This document shows, piece by piece, positions 53,642-62,504 of a DNA stretch of 64,000 nt. The notes beneath the pieces are model-generated. The model had not been told where the DNA came from, searched no databases, and saw nothing but the letters and a program-made list of their open reading frames with translations. The position numbers were made by a program, and so were the translations under genes. The stretch comes from Methylobacterium sp. WSM2598 (GTDB lineage: Bacteria > Pseudomonadota > Alphaproteobacteria > Rhizobiales > Beijerinckiaceae): the NCBI RefSeq assembly GCF_000379105.1, contig NZ_KB900609.1, forward strand, positions 4,866,785-4,930,784, read 5' to 3'. Position 1 is the stretch's first letter, and the number at the start of each line of letters is the position of its first letter.

Positions 53642-53875
53642 CGCCCTCATCCTCCCCGCCCGGCCTCTCCGCCCGGCGCGGGCCCAGCATAGGGCCGCGC
53701 TCGCATCCCACCAACCGCCCGCGCCGGCGCGCGCCGGCGGGGGAGGTCGGTGCGCTGGCGCACCGGGCGCGCCCGCTGGATCGTTTTTGGACTTCCGCGC
53801 TGCGCGCGGCGCTTGCATAGACGAGAGCACTGGCGCCATTGTGTCGCGCAATCCCCTCGAGGATCGCTCCTCAAG

Positions 53876-54796
53876 ATGAGCACGACCGAACCCTGCTCCA
53901 TCGGCGTCCTGTTCTGCGACGTCGCGGGGAGCACGCGGCTCTACCGCGATCTCGGCGATGACGCGGCCCTGCGCATCGTGGAAAGCTGCCTGGGCTGCGC
54001 CGCCGACGTGGTCCAGGCCAATGGCGGACGCATCGTCAAGACCATCGGCGACGAGTTCATGGCGGTCTTCTCCGACGTCTGCGCCATGTGCGACGCCGCC
54101 GTGGCGGTTCAGCGCCGGTTCGAGGACGACCGGGTCGGGCAGATCGAGGGGCAGCACCTGCAGCTGCGGATCGGCTTCCATTTCGGGCCGGCGGTGCAGG
54201 CCAACGACGATTACTTCGGCACGACCGTGAACATGGCGGCCCGGATGGTGGCGATCGCCAAGGGCGGGCAGATCATCACGACCGGCGCCCTGGCCGACAG
54301 CCTGCCGCCGCTGCAGCGGGCGGCGACCCGCAGCCTCGTCGGCGTCTACGTGAAGGGGGCGAGCGACGACGTGCGGGTGGCCGAGGTGCTCTGGCACCTC
54401 GCCGAGAACCAGACGGTCTTCTCGCTCCTGCCGGCGGCGGGCGAGCGCCCGCCCGCCGGCAACGACCTGCGCATCACCTACCGGGGCCGGCGCTGGCTCT
54501 TCGACGAGCGCCACGCCAGCGTCTCGCTGGGGCGGGAATCGGCCAACGACATCGTCGTCGACAACGACTACGCCTCGCGCCGCCACGCCACGATCGAGCG
54601 CCGGGGCGACAAGTGGGTGCTGGTCGATCACAGCACGAACGGGACCTACGTGACCTTGTTCGGGGCCGAGGAATTCTGCATGCGCCGCGAGGAGCTGGTG
54701 CTGCGCGACGTCGGCACCCTCGGCATCGGCCGCTCGGTCGGCCTCGACCGCGCCAGCGCCCTCGATTTCGCCCTGACGGTGGGCGGGGCGGAGTAG
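53876..54796 (+). CDS. Class III nucleotide cyclase fused to an FHA domain
   Basis: A 306-residue cytoplasmic protein. The cyclase domain (about 8-180) has metal-binding Asp15 in FCDVAGSTRLY, Lys55 and Asp59 in KTIGDEFMAVF, and the transition-state residues in FGTTVNMAAR (Asn119, Arg123). It could make cAMP. The FHA domain (about 195-290) has SLGRESANDIVV, ASRRHATIE and HSTNGTYV, the residues that grip phosphothreonine. The protein therefore links phospho-signalling to a cyclic-nucleotide output. Start ATG at 53876; no obvious kinase partner is nearby. Confidence 0.92.
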   Translation: MSTTEPCSIGVLFCDVAGSTRLYRDLGDDAALRIVESCLGCAADVVQANGGRIVKTIGDEFMAVFSDVCAMCDAAVAVQRRFEDDRVGQIEGQHLQLRIGFHFGPAVQANDDYFGTTVNMAARMVAIAKGGQIITTGALADSLPPLQRAATRSLVGVYVKGASDDVRVAEVLWHLAENQTVFSLLPAAGERPPAGNDLRITYRGRRWLFDERHASVSLGRESANDIVVDNDYASRRHATIERRGDKWVLVDHSTNGTYVTLFGAEEFCMRREELVLRDVGTLGIGRSVGLDRASALDFALTVGGAE

Positions 54797-55310
54797 CGCG
54801 GCGGGCGGGCATGCGGCCCGCCTCCCGGTGCGGGCCGACACCGGCGCGGCCTCCCGCGCACGCCCGATTCCACCGCGACGACCGGGGCGGGGCCGCTCCG
54901 CGCCGACACGGCCGGCCCACCGATCCCGCCCCCTCGCTCATTGCGGCGAGCGCGTACCGTTTCGGTGTCCGCCGGATCCGTCCGGACTCGTCTCGCGCCC
55001 GGGCATTGCCTTGGATTTCGGCGGTCTTGTTCTGATCCGCGCCGGATGGCTGCCGTGCGGATCGGTGGTGATCGGTTCGGCACGCAGATCGGCCAGGGCC
55101 GTCATCGCCTGTCCCGCGTCCGGGACAGCGGGGGCGGGATCTCGCGGTCCGAGCAGCCGATCCCGGCCTTCGGACGGCGCTACCGAACCCACCGAGGACC
55201 GCGCGAGGCGCCGCCGATCCCTCCCCCTCCGCCGGGTCGGCCGTCGCCCCAAACGAGAGCGGCGCCGGGGAGGCCGGCGCCGCGCGGGGATCTGGCGGAT
55301 CGCGGGGAGG
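54797..55310. other. 514 bp between convergent genes
   Basis: No open frame here has recognisable features. A short hairpin (TGTCCCG/CGGGACA) occurs around 55110-55130. Otherwise nothing notable. Confidence 0.45.
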
Positions 55311-57368
55311 TCAGGGCATCCGGCTCATCATCCGGGAGGCCCCGATCTCCGCCGGGGTGTAGCTCGGCGCCGCCGAGGCCGCCGCCGGGCCCGGCGCGTA
55401 GCGCGGGGTGCGGGCGAGGGAGGGGACCGGCGCGCGGACCCGGATCGGCTCCACCACCTTCACCTTCGGGGCCACCGGGCGGGCCGCCTCGCGGACCACC
55501 GGCTTGGCGGCCTTCGGCGTCTCCCGCACCACGGGCGCCGCCTTGGCCTTGGCCTTGGGCTTCTGGACGGGCTCCTCCTCGTCCTGGGGCTCGGGCCGCT
55601 TGGCCAGCTTCGGCTTGGCCGTCTCCTTCGCGGCGGCGGCCGGGGCCTTCTTGGTCGTCTCGGCCGGCAGCGTCGCCTGAATCGGCTTGCGGCGGGGGTG
55701 GCACTCGTTCCCGTCGAGCTCCATCCCGGTCGGGCAGGTGATCTTCACGCACACCTCGCCCTTCGGCTCCGACCCGGTCGGGCACGAGACCGGGCAGATC
55801 CGCTGGTTGTAGGTGTTGAGCACGTCCAGCGTCGCCTGATCGGGCATGTGCGAGACGATCTTGACCGCGCGGGTCTTCGCCGGGTCGCTCGCCTGCGACA
55901 GGCGGTAGAACTGGTCGAGCGCCTCCGAGGATTGCCTGCCCCACGACGATTCCGGCCGGCCCTGGTAGCAGCCGAGATCGACGAGGCGCTGCTGCACCGC
56001 GCGCACGACCCGCTCGGAAACGCCCTTCTCTTCGGCCACGGGCTGGGACAGGGACGCGGTCTTCACCACCGGCGCGGCGGCGGGCTCGCTTGCGGCGGCG
56101 GGCGCCTCGCCCGCGGCGGCCGGCTTCGGCGCCGTCTCGCCGGTCGGCAGCGCCGTGTAGGTCGTCGGCACCGTCGCCAGCGCCGTCTCGGTCGGCGCGG
56201 CCTTCTCGGCGTCGAGCTTGGCGGCCTGCTGCGCCCGGGCCGCCTCGGCCGCGAGCCGGGCCTGCTCGGCGACGCGCGCGGCTTCGAGACGGGCGGTCTC
56301 TTGCCGGGCCGTCTCTTGACGGGCGGTCTCTTGACGGGCCTGCTCCAGGCGCTTGGCTTCCTCCTCGCGCTTGCGGCGGGCGACCTCGGCGAGCCGCTCC
56401 TCCTCCTCGCGGCGGGCCGTGTCCCTGGCCATGTCCTGGCGCGGCAGGGCGGGCTCGCGCTGCTCGTTGCGGTCGGGCGTCGCCCGGGCCTCGAGCAGCT
56501 GGATGCGGGTCATCGCGTCGTCGATCAGCAGGCTGTTCGGGTACTTCGCGATGAACTGGCGCAGCTCCGCGAGCTGGTTGCTCCGGCGCAGCCGCGACCA
56601 GGCCTGCATGTCCGTCTCCTCGTGGTTGAGGAAGACCTCGCCCGGGTAGGACCGGGTGATTTCGGGCAGCTGGCGGCCGTTGGTGAGGCCCGACACCGTC
56701 GAGGCGACCTGCTGGAAGACCTGGCCGATCTCCAGGCCCGGCTCCTGCATGGCCTTCAGCAGCGCGCCCGCGAAGAAGCTGTTGCGGCCGGTGCCGTCGA
56801 AGGCGACGCTGTCGGCCTGGGTGGCGTAAGCCAGGATCAGGCCCTTGCGGCCGACCGCCCGCGCGAGGCCGTGGCTGGCGGCGTTGTTGCCGACGTCCTT
56901 CAGGGGCAGGTCGCGGCAGGCGTCGAGGATCAGGATCCGGGCGCCCTTGGCGTTGTCGAGGGCCGAGATGACGAACTCGACCGAGATCGTCTCGAACGGC
57001 ACGTCGAACCCGTCCCGCAGCTGCGCGTCGACCGGCACCAGGTAGTTCTGGCTCTGATATTGCAGACCGTGCCCGGCATAGTAGACGAGGGCGGTGTCCG
57101 CATCCGTCGCGAGCCGCGAGAACTGCGCGAGCTTCCGGTCCATGTCGCGGCGCGAGAGGTCGCGGCCGTCGATCACGTCGAAACCGGATTTGCGCAGCAG
57201 GGCCGCGAGATCCTCGGCGTCGTTGCCGGGATTGGCCAGCTTGCCGAAACTGTCATAGGCGGCATTGCCGATGACGAGGGCGACGCGCTTCTCCGCCGGG
57301 GCCGAAACGGCCATGCCTGCCCACAGCGTGAGCAGCAGAGCGAGAAATCCTGAGAGAGACCGTTTCAT
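55311..57368 (-). CDS. Caspase-like (peptidase C14) exported protein
   Basis: A 685-residue protein. A signal peptide (to about residue 23, VSA) is followed by a metacaspase-type domain with catalytic His100 in YYAGHGLQ and Cys151 in LDACRD, both intact. Middle: a coiled-coil region (about 310-400) rich in Glu, Arg and Ala with QETAR repeats. After that come a peptidoglycan-binding-like stretch near ALDQFYRLSQ, a small Cys-rich block (CPVSCPTGSEPKGEVCVKI), and a basic Pro/Ala/Lys tail. Bacterial caspase homologues of this type are periplasmic or membrane-associated and common in Hyphomicrobiales. Function uncertain; ATG at 57368. Confidence 0.88.
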   Translation of the reverse strand: MKRSLSGFLALLLTLWAGMAVSAPAEKRVALVIGNAAYDSFGKLANPGNDAEDLAALLRKSGFDVIDGRDLSRRDMDRKLAQFSRLATDADTALVYYAGHGLQYQSQNYLVPVDAQLRDGFDVPFETISVEFVISALDNAKGARILILDACRDLPLKDVGNNAASHGLARAVGRKGLILAYATQADSVAFDGTGRNSFFAGALLKAMQEPGLEIGQVFQQVASTVSGLTNGRQLPEITRSYPGEVFLNHEETDMQAWSRLRRSNQLAELRQFIAKYPNSLLIDDAMTRIQLLEARATPDRNEQREPALPRQDMARDTARREEEERLAEVARRKREEEAKRLEQARQETARQETARQETARLEAARVAEQARLAAEAARAQQAAKLDAEKAAPTETALATVPTTYTALPTGETAPKPAAAGEAPAAASEPAAAPVVKTASLSQPVAEEKGVSERVVRAVQQRLVDLGCYQGRPESSWGRQSSEALDQFYRLSQASDPAKTRAVKIVSHMPDQATLDVLNTYNQRICPVSCPTGSEPKGEVCVKITCPTGMELDGNECHPRRKPIQATLPAETTKKAPAAAAKETAKPKLAKRPEPQDEEEPVQKPKAKAKAAPVVRETPKAAKPVVREAARPVAPKVKVVEPIRVRAPVPSLARTPRYAPGPAAASAAPSYTPAEIGASRMMSRMP

Positions 57369-57825
57369 AGCCTCAAATCTACACGCCACCGGCCAACCCG
57401 GGCAAGTGCCGCGGCACACATCGTCTCCCGTCTCGACATGGTCTTTACCAGTCCGACGGCCCCGGGCCCGGGCACCCGCGAGAGATCAGGCGGGACGGGC
57501 TACCGCTCACCCAAAGTCGAGAAAATACAGGATCTTGCCGCGAGCGCGGGCGATTGGTCGAAGACGGGGCTCCGCCGCGTGCGGCGGGGCACGGTGGCGC
57601 GCCGGGCCCGGACTCTCCTGCCGGCCCCTTGCCCGCCGGATCGGCCCGCGGCGGCCCGCCCGGCCGGCGGGCCTGCACGCGCGGACGAGCGCGCGAACGA
57701 GCGCGCGCGAACGACGCGGACGAGCGCGCGAACGATCAGACGAGCGGACGTCGTTCCGCCCGATTGATTTCGCGCGGAGAGTGCGCTCTGCTTTCCCGCG
57801 CGGTGCCGCGGGTTGCGAGGACAGG
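57369..57825. other. Divergent promoter region with direct repeats
   Basis: About 457 bp between the caspase-like and AsmA genes. A 20 bp direct repeat GCGGACGAGCGCGCGAACGA occurs at 57681-57700 and 57716-57735, with a related GCGAACGAGCG motif between. These could be operator sites. No gene is supported. Confidence 0.5.
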
Positions 57826-59679
57826 ATGAAGCTGCGCAACCTCTCCCTTCTGCTTGCCGCCGCGGGCTGCCTCGCGGTCGGCGTCGCCGCCTCGTCCGGC
57901 ACGGCCATGATCGTGCGCTCGGCGCAGGAGCGCCTCGCCGCCGAGACCGGCCGGACCTGGACCGTCCGGGGCGGGGCCAGCCTGTCCCTGTGGCCGCGCG
58001 TTGCGGTCGTCCTGCGCGACGTCGGGACCCGCACGGATTACCCGGGGGTCGGCACGGCGAGCCTCGACATCGCCAGCCTGCGGGTCACCGGTGCGCCCCT
58101 CGACCTCCTCGCCGGGCGCGACCTCGCCGCGATCGAGGTCGAGCGCCCGGTCCTGCGCTGGCCGGCCGAGTGGTGGCGCGCCGGCGCGCCCGCGGGCGCC
58201 GCAGCCGCAGCGGGCGCCGCACCGGATCCCGATCCCGCACCCGATCCCGCGCGCGAGCAGGCCGGGCACGCCGGGCACGCCGGGCACGCCGGGCACGCCG
58301 GGCCCGCCGGGCCCGCCGGGCCGCGGCCCGAACGCGTCCGGGTGACGGGGGGCGCGCTCCTCCTCGTCAAGGGCGACACGGTCGTGGCCTCCGTCGAGGA
58401 TCTCTCCGCCGAGGCCCTGGCCCGCGCGGGCGGGTACGAGGTCAAGGCGGGGGGCCGCACCGGCGGCGGGGCGGCGCGCTGCGACGTGTCCGTCGCGCCC
58501 CCGGAGGAGGGGGAGAGCGCGCCCCTGACCTTCAGCTGCCAGGTGCCCGGGCTCGGCGCCGAGCCGCTTGAGGGCCGCGCCGACGCGGCCCTGCACGGGG
58601 CCGCCCTGACCCTGGCGCGCCTCTCCGCCCAGGTCGGCGCCGTGCCCTTCACGGGCGCGGTGGTGGTCGACCTCACCGCCAAGCCCTTCGTGCGGATCGA
58701 CCTCGCCGGTGGCAGCCTGGACCTCCCGGCCGCCGGGGGACTCGGGGACGCGTCCCTGGATCCCGCCCTGCTGCGCAGCTTCGACGGCCGCGCCAGGATC
58801 CGCCTCGGCGCCCTGCGGGCGGGCGGGCTCTCCCTCACCGAGGCGCTCCTCGACGGCAAGCTCACGGAGGGGGGGATCGAGGCGGCCCTGACGCAGGGCG
58901 GGCTCGCGGGCGGGCAGGTGCGCGCCACGCTCAGGTCCGACATCGCCCGGGAGGCGCGCGGGAGCGCGCCGCCCCGCCACGCGCTCCACCTCGACCTCAC
59001 CCAGGTCCGCAGCCTGCCGCTCCTCTCCGCCGCCTCGGGCTTCGCGCTCCTCGACGGGACGGCGGGCGCCACCATCGACCTCAAGGCGAGCGGCAGCAGC
59101 CAGGCCGAACTCGCCAGATCCCTCTCGGGCGAGGCGGCCATCCAGGTCGAGAACGGGCGCCTCACCGGGATCGACATCCCGGGCGTGGTCCAGTCGGTCG
59201 CCCAGCAGCTCTCCCCCGATCCGCGGCTGCGCAGCCAGGACGCCACCGCCTTCGACCGCATCTCGTCCCGGTTCCGCATCGCGGACGGGCGGGCGACGAC
59301 CCAGGACCTCGCCCTCGCCGGTCCCCTGGTCACCGCCAGGGGGACCGGGACCATCGACCTCTCCGCCCGCACCCTGGCCTTCCGCATCGAGCCCCGCCTG
59401 ACGCGCACCGCCGCCCGCGCGCTCCCGAAGCTGTTCGACGTGAGCCTGCCCGTGCTCATCGGCGGCTCCTGGGACGCGCCGCAGGTCAGCGTCGATCTCG
59501 GCGCCGTGCTGAACGGGCAGACCCTGTCGAATCTCGGCGCCCTCGGGTCGGAGATGCTGGAGGGCGGCAAGGCCAACCCGCTCGGCGGGATGCTGGAATC
59601 GCTGTTCGGCGGCGGAGGCGGCGGGGGATCGCGCGCGCCCCTGCGGCCGGGTCCCGCCCGTCCGGGCGCGCGGCCGTGA
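57826..59679 (+). CDS. AsmA-family envelope protein
   Basis: A 617-residue protein. The N-terminal signal anchor (about 5-28) is followed by the AsmA repeat fold: RTWTVRGGASLSLWPRVAVV with LRDVGTRTDYPG at the start, and ITGTG-like elements such as LAGPLVTARGTGTIDLSART and GGSWDAPQVSVDLG near the end. A low-complexity insert (GHA)4(GPA)2 sits at about 146-163. AsmA/TamB proteins act in outer-membrane assembly and phospholipid transport. ATG at 57826, preceded by GAGGACAGG. Confidence 0.9.
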   Translation: MKLRNLSLLLAAAGCLAVGVAASSGTAMIVRSAQERLAAETGRTWTVRGGASLSLWPRVAVVLRDVGTRTDYPGVGTASLDIASLRVTGAPLDLLAGRDLAAIEVERPVLRWPAEWWRAGAPAGAAAAAGAAPDPDPAPDPAREQAGHAGHAGHAGHAGPAGPAGPRPERVRVTGGALLLVKGDTVVASVEDLSAEALARAGGYEVKAGGRTGGGAARCDVSVAPPEEGESAPLTFSCQVPGLGAEPLEGRADAALHGAALTLARLSAQVGAVPFTGAVVVDLTAKPFVRIDLAGGSLDLPAAGGLGDASLDPALLRSFDGRARIRLGALRAGGLSLTEALLDGKLTEGGIEAALTQGGLAGGQVRATLRSDIAREARGSAPPRHALHLDLTQVRSLPLLSAASGFALLDGTAGATIDLKASGSSQAELARSLSGEAAIQVENGRLTGIDIPGVVQSVAQQLSPDPRLRSQDATAFDRISSRFRIADGRATTQDLALAGPLVTARGTGTIDLSARTLAFRIEPRLTRTAARALPKLFDVSLPVLIGGSWDAPQVSVDLGAVLNGQTLSNLGALGSEMLEGGKANPLGGMLESLFGGGGGGGSRAPLRPGPARPGARP

Positions 59680-59845
59680 GGGCCGGTCCCGCCCGCGCCC
59701 TCGTCCGGCGCCGCGTCAGCCCGCGCCGGTGGGGATGATGCGAGAGCGAGAAGTGTCGGCGGAACCGCCCGGGGCGGTTCCGCCGCGTCCCGGCCCGGCG
59801 GGCGCCGCCCCGGGCCGTTGCCGCGTCGAAGAGAGGAGCGAGGTC

Positions 59846-60754
59846 GTGTCGCGTCGTCCCATCCATCGCCTGCCGCGTCGCGCGGCGCCCGCGCTCGCGG
59901 CCCTGCTGTGGGCGGCGCTCGCCGGCCCGGTCGCGGCCGAGACGGCGCCGAGCGCCGGCCTCGCCGTCAGCGTCGCGCCGGCCAAGCGGCGCTGCTTCGA
60001 CGACCGGGTCGACGTGACCGGCGTGCTCGCCGCCCGCCAGGAGGTCCAGATCCGCCCCGAGCGGGACGGGCTGCGCGTGCAGCAGGTCGCCGTCCGGCCC
60101 CTCGACGAGGTGCGGCAGAACCAGGTCCTCGCCCAGCTCGTCCCCGACGACGGCTCGGTCAACCCGACCCCGATCCCGATCCGCGCCCCCGTCGCGGGCG
60201 TGGTCGGCCGCAGCACCGCCACGATCGGCGGGCCCGCCCCGGCCCATTCCGATCCGCTCTTCGTGATCATCGGGCAGGGCGAGATCGAACTCGCGGCCGA
60301 CGCGCCGATCACGGCGCTCGGGAAGATCGCCCCGGGCCAGCCCGTGACCGTGAAGCCCCTCGGCCTCGGCCCGATCAGCGGCCGGGTGCGGCTGGTCTCC
60401 CCCTCGACGGATGCGGCGAGCCAGCTCGGGCAGGTGCGCATCCTGCTCAGCGCGATCGGCGAGGCGCGGCTCGGCATGTACGCCCGCGGCACCGTCTCGG
60501 TCGGCGAGAGCTGCGGGATCGCCGTGCCCTTCTCCTCGCTGGTGAGCGGGCAGGACGGCACCACGGTCTACGTCGTCAGCCAGAACCACATCGAGGCGCG
60601 CCCGGTCGCGGTCGGGCTGTTCTCGGAGGACGAGGTCGAGATCCGCAGCGGCCTGTCCGAGAACGACCTCGTGGTCGTGCGCGCCGCCCCCTTCGTGCGC
60701 GAGGGCGACCTCGTCCGGCCGATCCGCGTCGGGGAGGGCCAGGCCCTGAACTGA
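59846..60754 (+). CDS. HlyD/RND-type periplasmic adaptor protein
   Basis: A 302-residue protein with a signal peptide (to about residue 33, VAAE). It has the biotinyl-lipoyl-like halves characteristic of membrane-fusion proteins: FDDRVDVTGVLAARQEVQIR and VRQNQVLAQLVPDDGS, then IRAPVAGVVGRSTATIGG. The beta-barrel and a C-terminal EARPVAVGLFSEDEVEIRSG complete the fold; the alpha-hairpin is very short. The start is a GTG at 59846 with AGAGGAG upstream. No RND or ABC transporter follows, so its pump is encoded elsewhere. Confidence 0.8.
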   Translation: MSRRPIHRLPRRAAPALAALLWAALAGPVAAETAPSAGLAVSVAPAKRRCFDDRVDVTGVLAARQEVQIRPERDGLRVQQVAVRPLDEVRQNQVLAQLVPDDGSVNPTPIPIRAPVAGVVGRSTATIGGPAPAHSDPLFVIIGQGEIELAADAPITALGKIAPGQPVTVKPLGLGPISGRVRLVSPSTDAASQLGQVRILLSAIGEARLGMYARGTVSVGESCGIAVPFSSLVSGQDGTTVYVVSQNHIEARPVAVGLFSEDEVEIRSGLSENDLVVVRAAPFVREGDLVRPIRVGEGQALN

Positions 60755-60920
60755 GCCGGCTTCGCGCCGCCCGTCTCCCGTGGGGCAGGGCGTGATCTGA
60801 TCGATCCGCGCCGCCCGCCCCGACTGGGCCGGATCTTCGAGGATCCCGTAAGCGATTTCTTCGGAACTCGGAGTATACCCGACCGGACAAGGTCGCGGCC
60901 GTTCCGTCGGGAGTGCCTCC

Positions 60921-61982
60921 ATGCCGGAGGGAACCATCGTCCTCGTCACCGATCGGCCGGACCGCAGCGCCGCGCTCGCGCGGGCGCTCGGATCGGTCGG
61001 GCGCTGCGAGGTGGTGGGGACCGACGAGCGCTGGACCCGCGACGCCGCGCTGATCGGCGTGGTCGCGGACCTGACCCTGACCCGGCCCGAGGCGTCCACC
61101 TGCCTGCGGGCCCTGGAGAAGCGCTACCGGGGCCGCGCGCTGCCGGTGATCGGGCTCCTGCGCCGCACCTCGACGGAATCCCTGCGCCACGCCAAGACGC
61201 TCGGCGCCACCGTCTGCCTGCCGGCCTACGTGCCGCCCGACACGGTGGTGGCGGCCCTGTTCAACCAGCTCGAGGCGTTCGGCCCGGTGGGCGAGGCGGC
61301 GGTGGTCCAGGGCGTCGCGCGGGCCGGGGAGGCGCTGACCAGCCTGCTCGCGGAGGCGCGCGCGGGCAGCCGGATCCGCATGCAGACCGTCGAGGCGGGC
61401 CTGACCCCGATCCTGACCGCCGTGCGGGAGGGCGGGCTGGCGCGCTGGCTCGACACGGTCTGGACGCACGACGACGCCACCTACCAGCATTGCCTGCTGG
61501 TGGCGGGCCTCGCCGCGCAATTCGCCCTGCACCTGCGCTTCCGGCGCGACGACCAGCAGCGCTTCGTGCGCGCCGCCCTCGTCCACGACGTCGGCAAGGC
61601 GCGGATCCCGCTCCCGATCCTCAACAAGCCCGGCCGGCTCTCGCCCGACGAGGCGGCGGTGATGCGCACCCACGCGGCGCTCGGCCACGACATCCTGAAG
61701 GCCGGCGGCGAGTGCGACGCCTTCACCCTCGACGTGGTCCGCCACCACCACGAGTTCCTCGACGGGTCCGGCTACCCGGACAGGCTCGCGGGCGCGGCGG
61801 TCAGCGACGGGGTGCGGCTGATGACGATCTGCGACATCTACGCGGCCCTGACCGAGCGCCGTCCCTACAAGACGCCGATGCCGATGCGGGAGGCCATGAC
61901 CATCCTGCAGAGCATGGATGGCAAGCTCGAAGCCGGCCTCGTCCAATCCTTCGGCCGCGCGCTGGCCGGCGAGAGGCCGTGA
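60921..61982 (+). CDS. Response-regulator-like HD-GYP phosphodiesterase
   Basis: A 353-residue protein. The N-terminal 120 residues are receiver-like: Asp50 in VVADLTLTRP may be the phospho-acceptor, but the usual Lys near the end is not visible, so it may be degenerate. The HD-GYP domain spans about 185-350: HD at 222-223 in ALVHDVGKARIP, HHHE at 275-278, DGSGYP at 281-286, and CDIYAALTERRPYK. These would hydrolyse cyclic di-GMP. ATG at 60921. It stands alone. Confidence 0.9.
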   Translation: MPEGTIVLVTDRPDRSAALARALGSVGRCEVVGTDERWTRDAALIGVVADLTLTRPEASTCLRALEKRYRGRALPVIGLLRRTSTESLRHAKTLGATVCLPAYVPPDTVVAALFNQLEAFGPVGEAAVVQGVARAGEALTSLLAEARAGSRIRMQTVEAGLTPILTAVREGGLARWLDTVWTHDDATYQHCLLVAGLAAQFALHLRFRRDDQQRFVRAALVHDVGKARIPLPILNKPGRLSPDEAAVMRTHAALGHDILKAGGECDAFTLDVVRHHHEFLDGSGYPDRLAGAAVSDGVRLMTICDIYAALTERRPYKTPMPMREAMTILQSMDGKLEAGLVQSFGRALAGERP

Positions 61983-62504
61983 TCGACCCGGGACAGGAAT
62001 CGTGCTGGCCAGGGCCGGACGTCGCTGACGCGACACAACGCCCGTCTCCGGTCCACAACAGCCTCCAGTCGATCCGCGTCGCGACCGATCCCGTTCCGGT
62101 TCTGATGCGCTCAAGATCCCTCGCTCGACCGGCGCCGGCCGGAACGAGATCTGCCGCATCGGACGAATACCGGTCAGAGTCGAGCGCCGATCTCGCAAGA
62201 AACTCTTTACGCTCATCGCCAGCTGTACTCGAAACGAATCAGTGGCGAGGAAGCCGGCTGTGGCATCCCGGCAACGGAGTTGTTTCGCGTGCTCGGCCGG
62301 GCAGTCTAGCAATAGACGCTGGCCGAGCGTGACCGTTATGCTGATCGAGAGGCCTGACCTGATGTGCGTCTTCGGACGGAGATCACGCGCCGGACCGGCC
62401 GCCGACGGGGATCGGGGTCGGGCCGGCCGCCGCGAGGGGCGGGCATGGGCCGGGGCGGGCGCGACCCGCCGACCGGCTCGCTGGGACGTGTTCGGGGGTG
62501 CGGG
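61983..62504. other. 522 bp intergenic, promoter side of the nidogen-domain gene
   Basis: Mixed composition, lower G+C around 62160-62360. No gene or RNA that I can support. The last bases, CGGGGGTGCGGG, could be the ribosome-binding site for the start at 62505. Confidence 0.45.

Noticed and set aside
54828-57353. 841-codon plus-strand frame opposite the caspase-like gene
   Set aside because: It is antisense to a protein with intact catalytic motifs and shows Leu/Gly/Arg low complexity.
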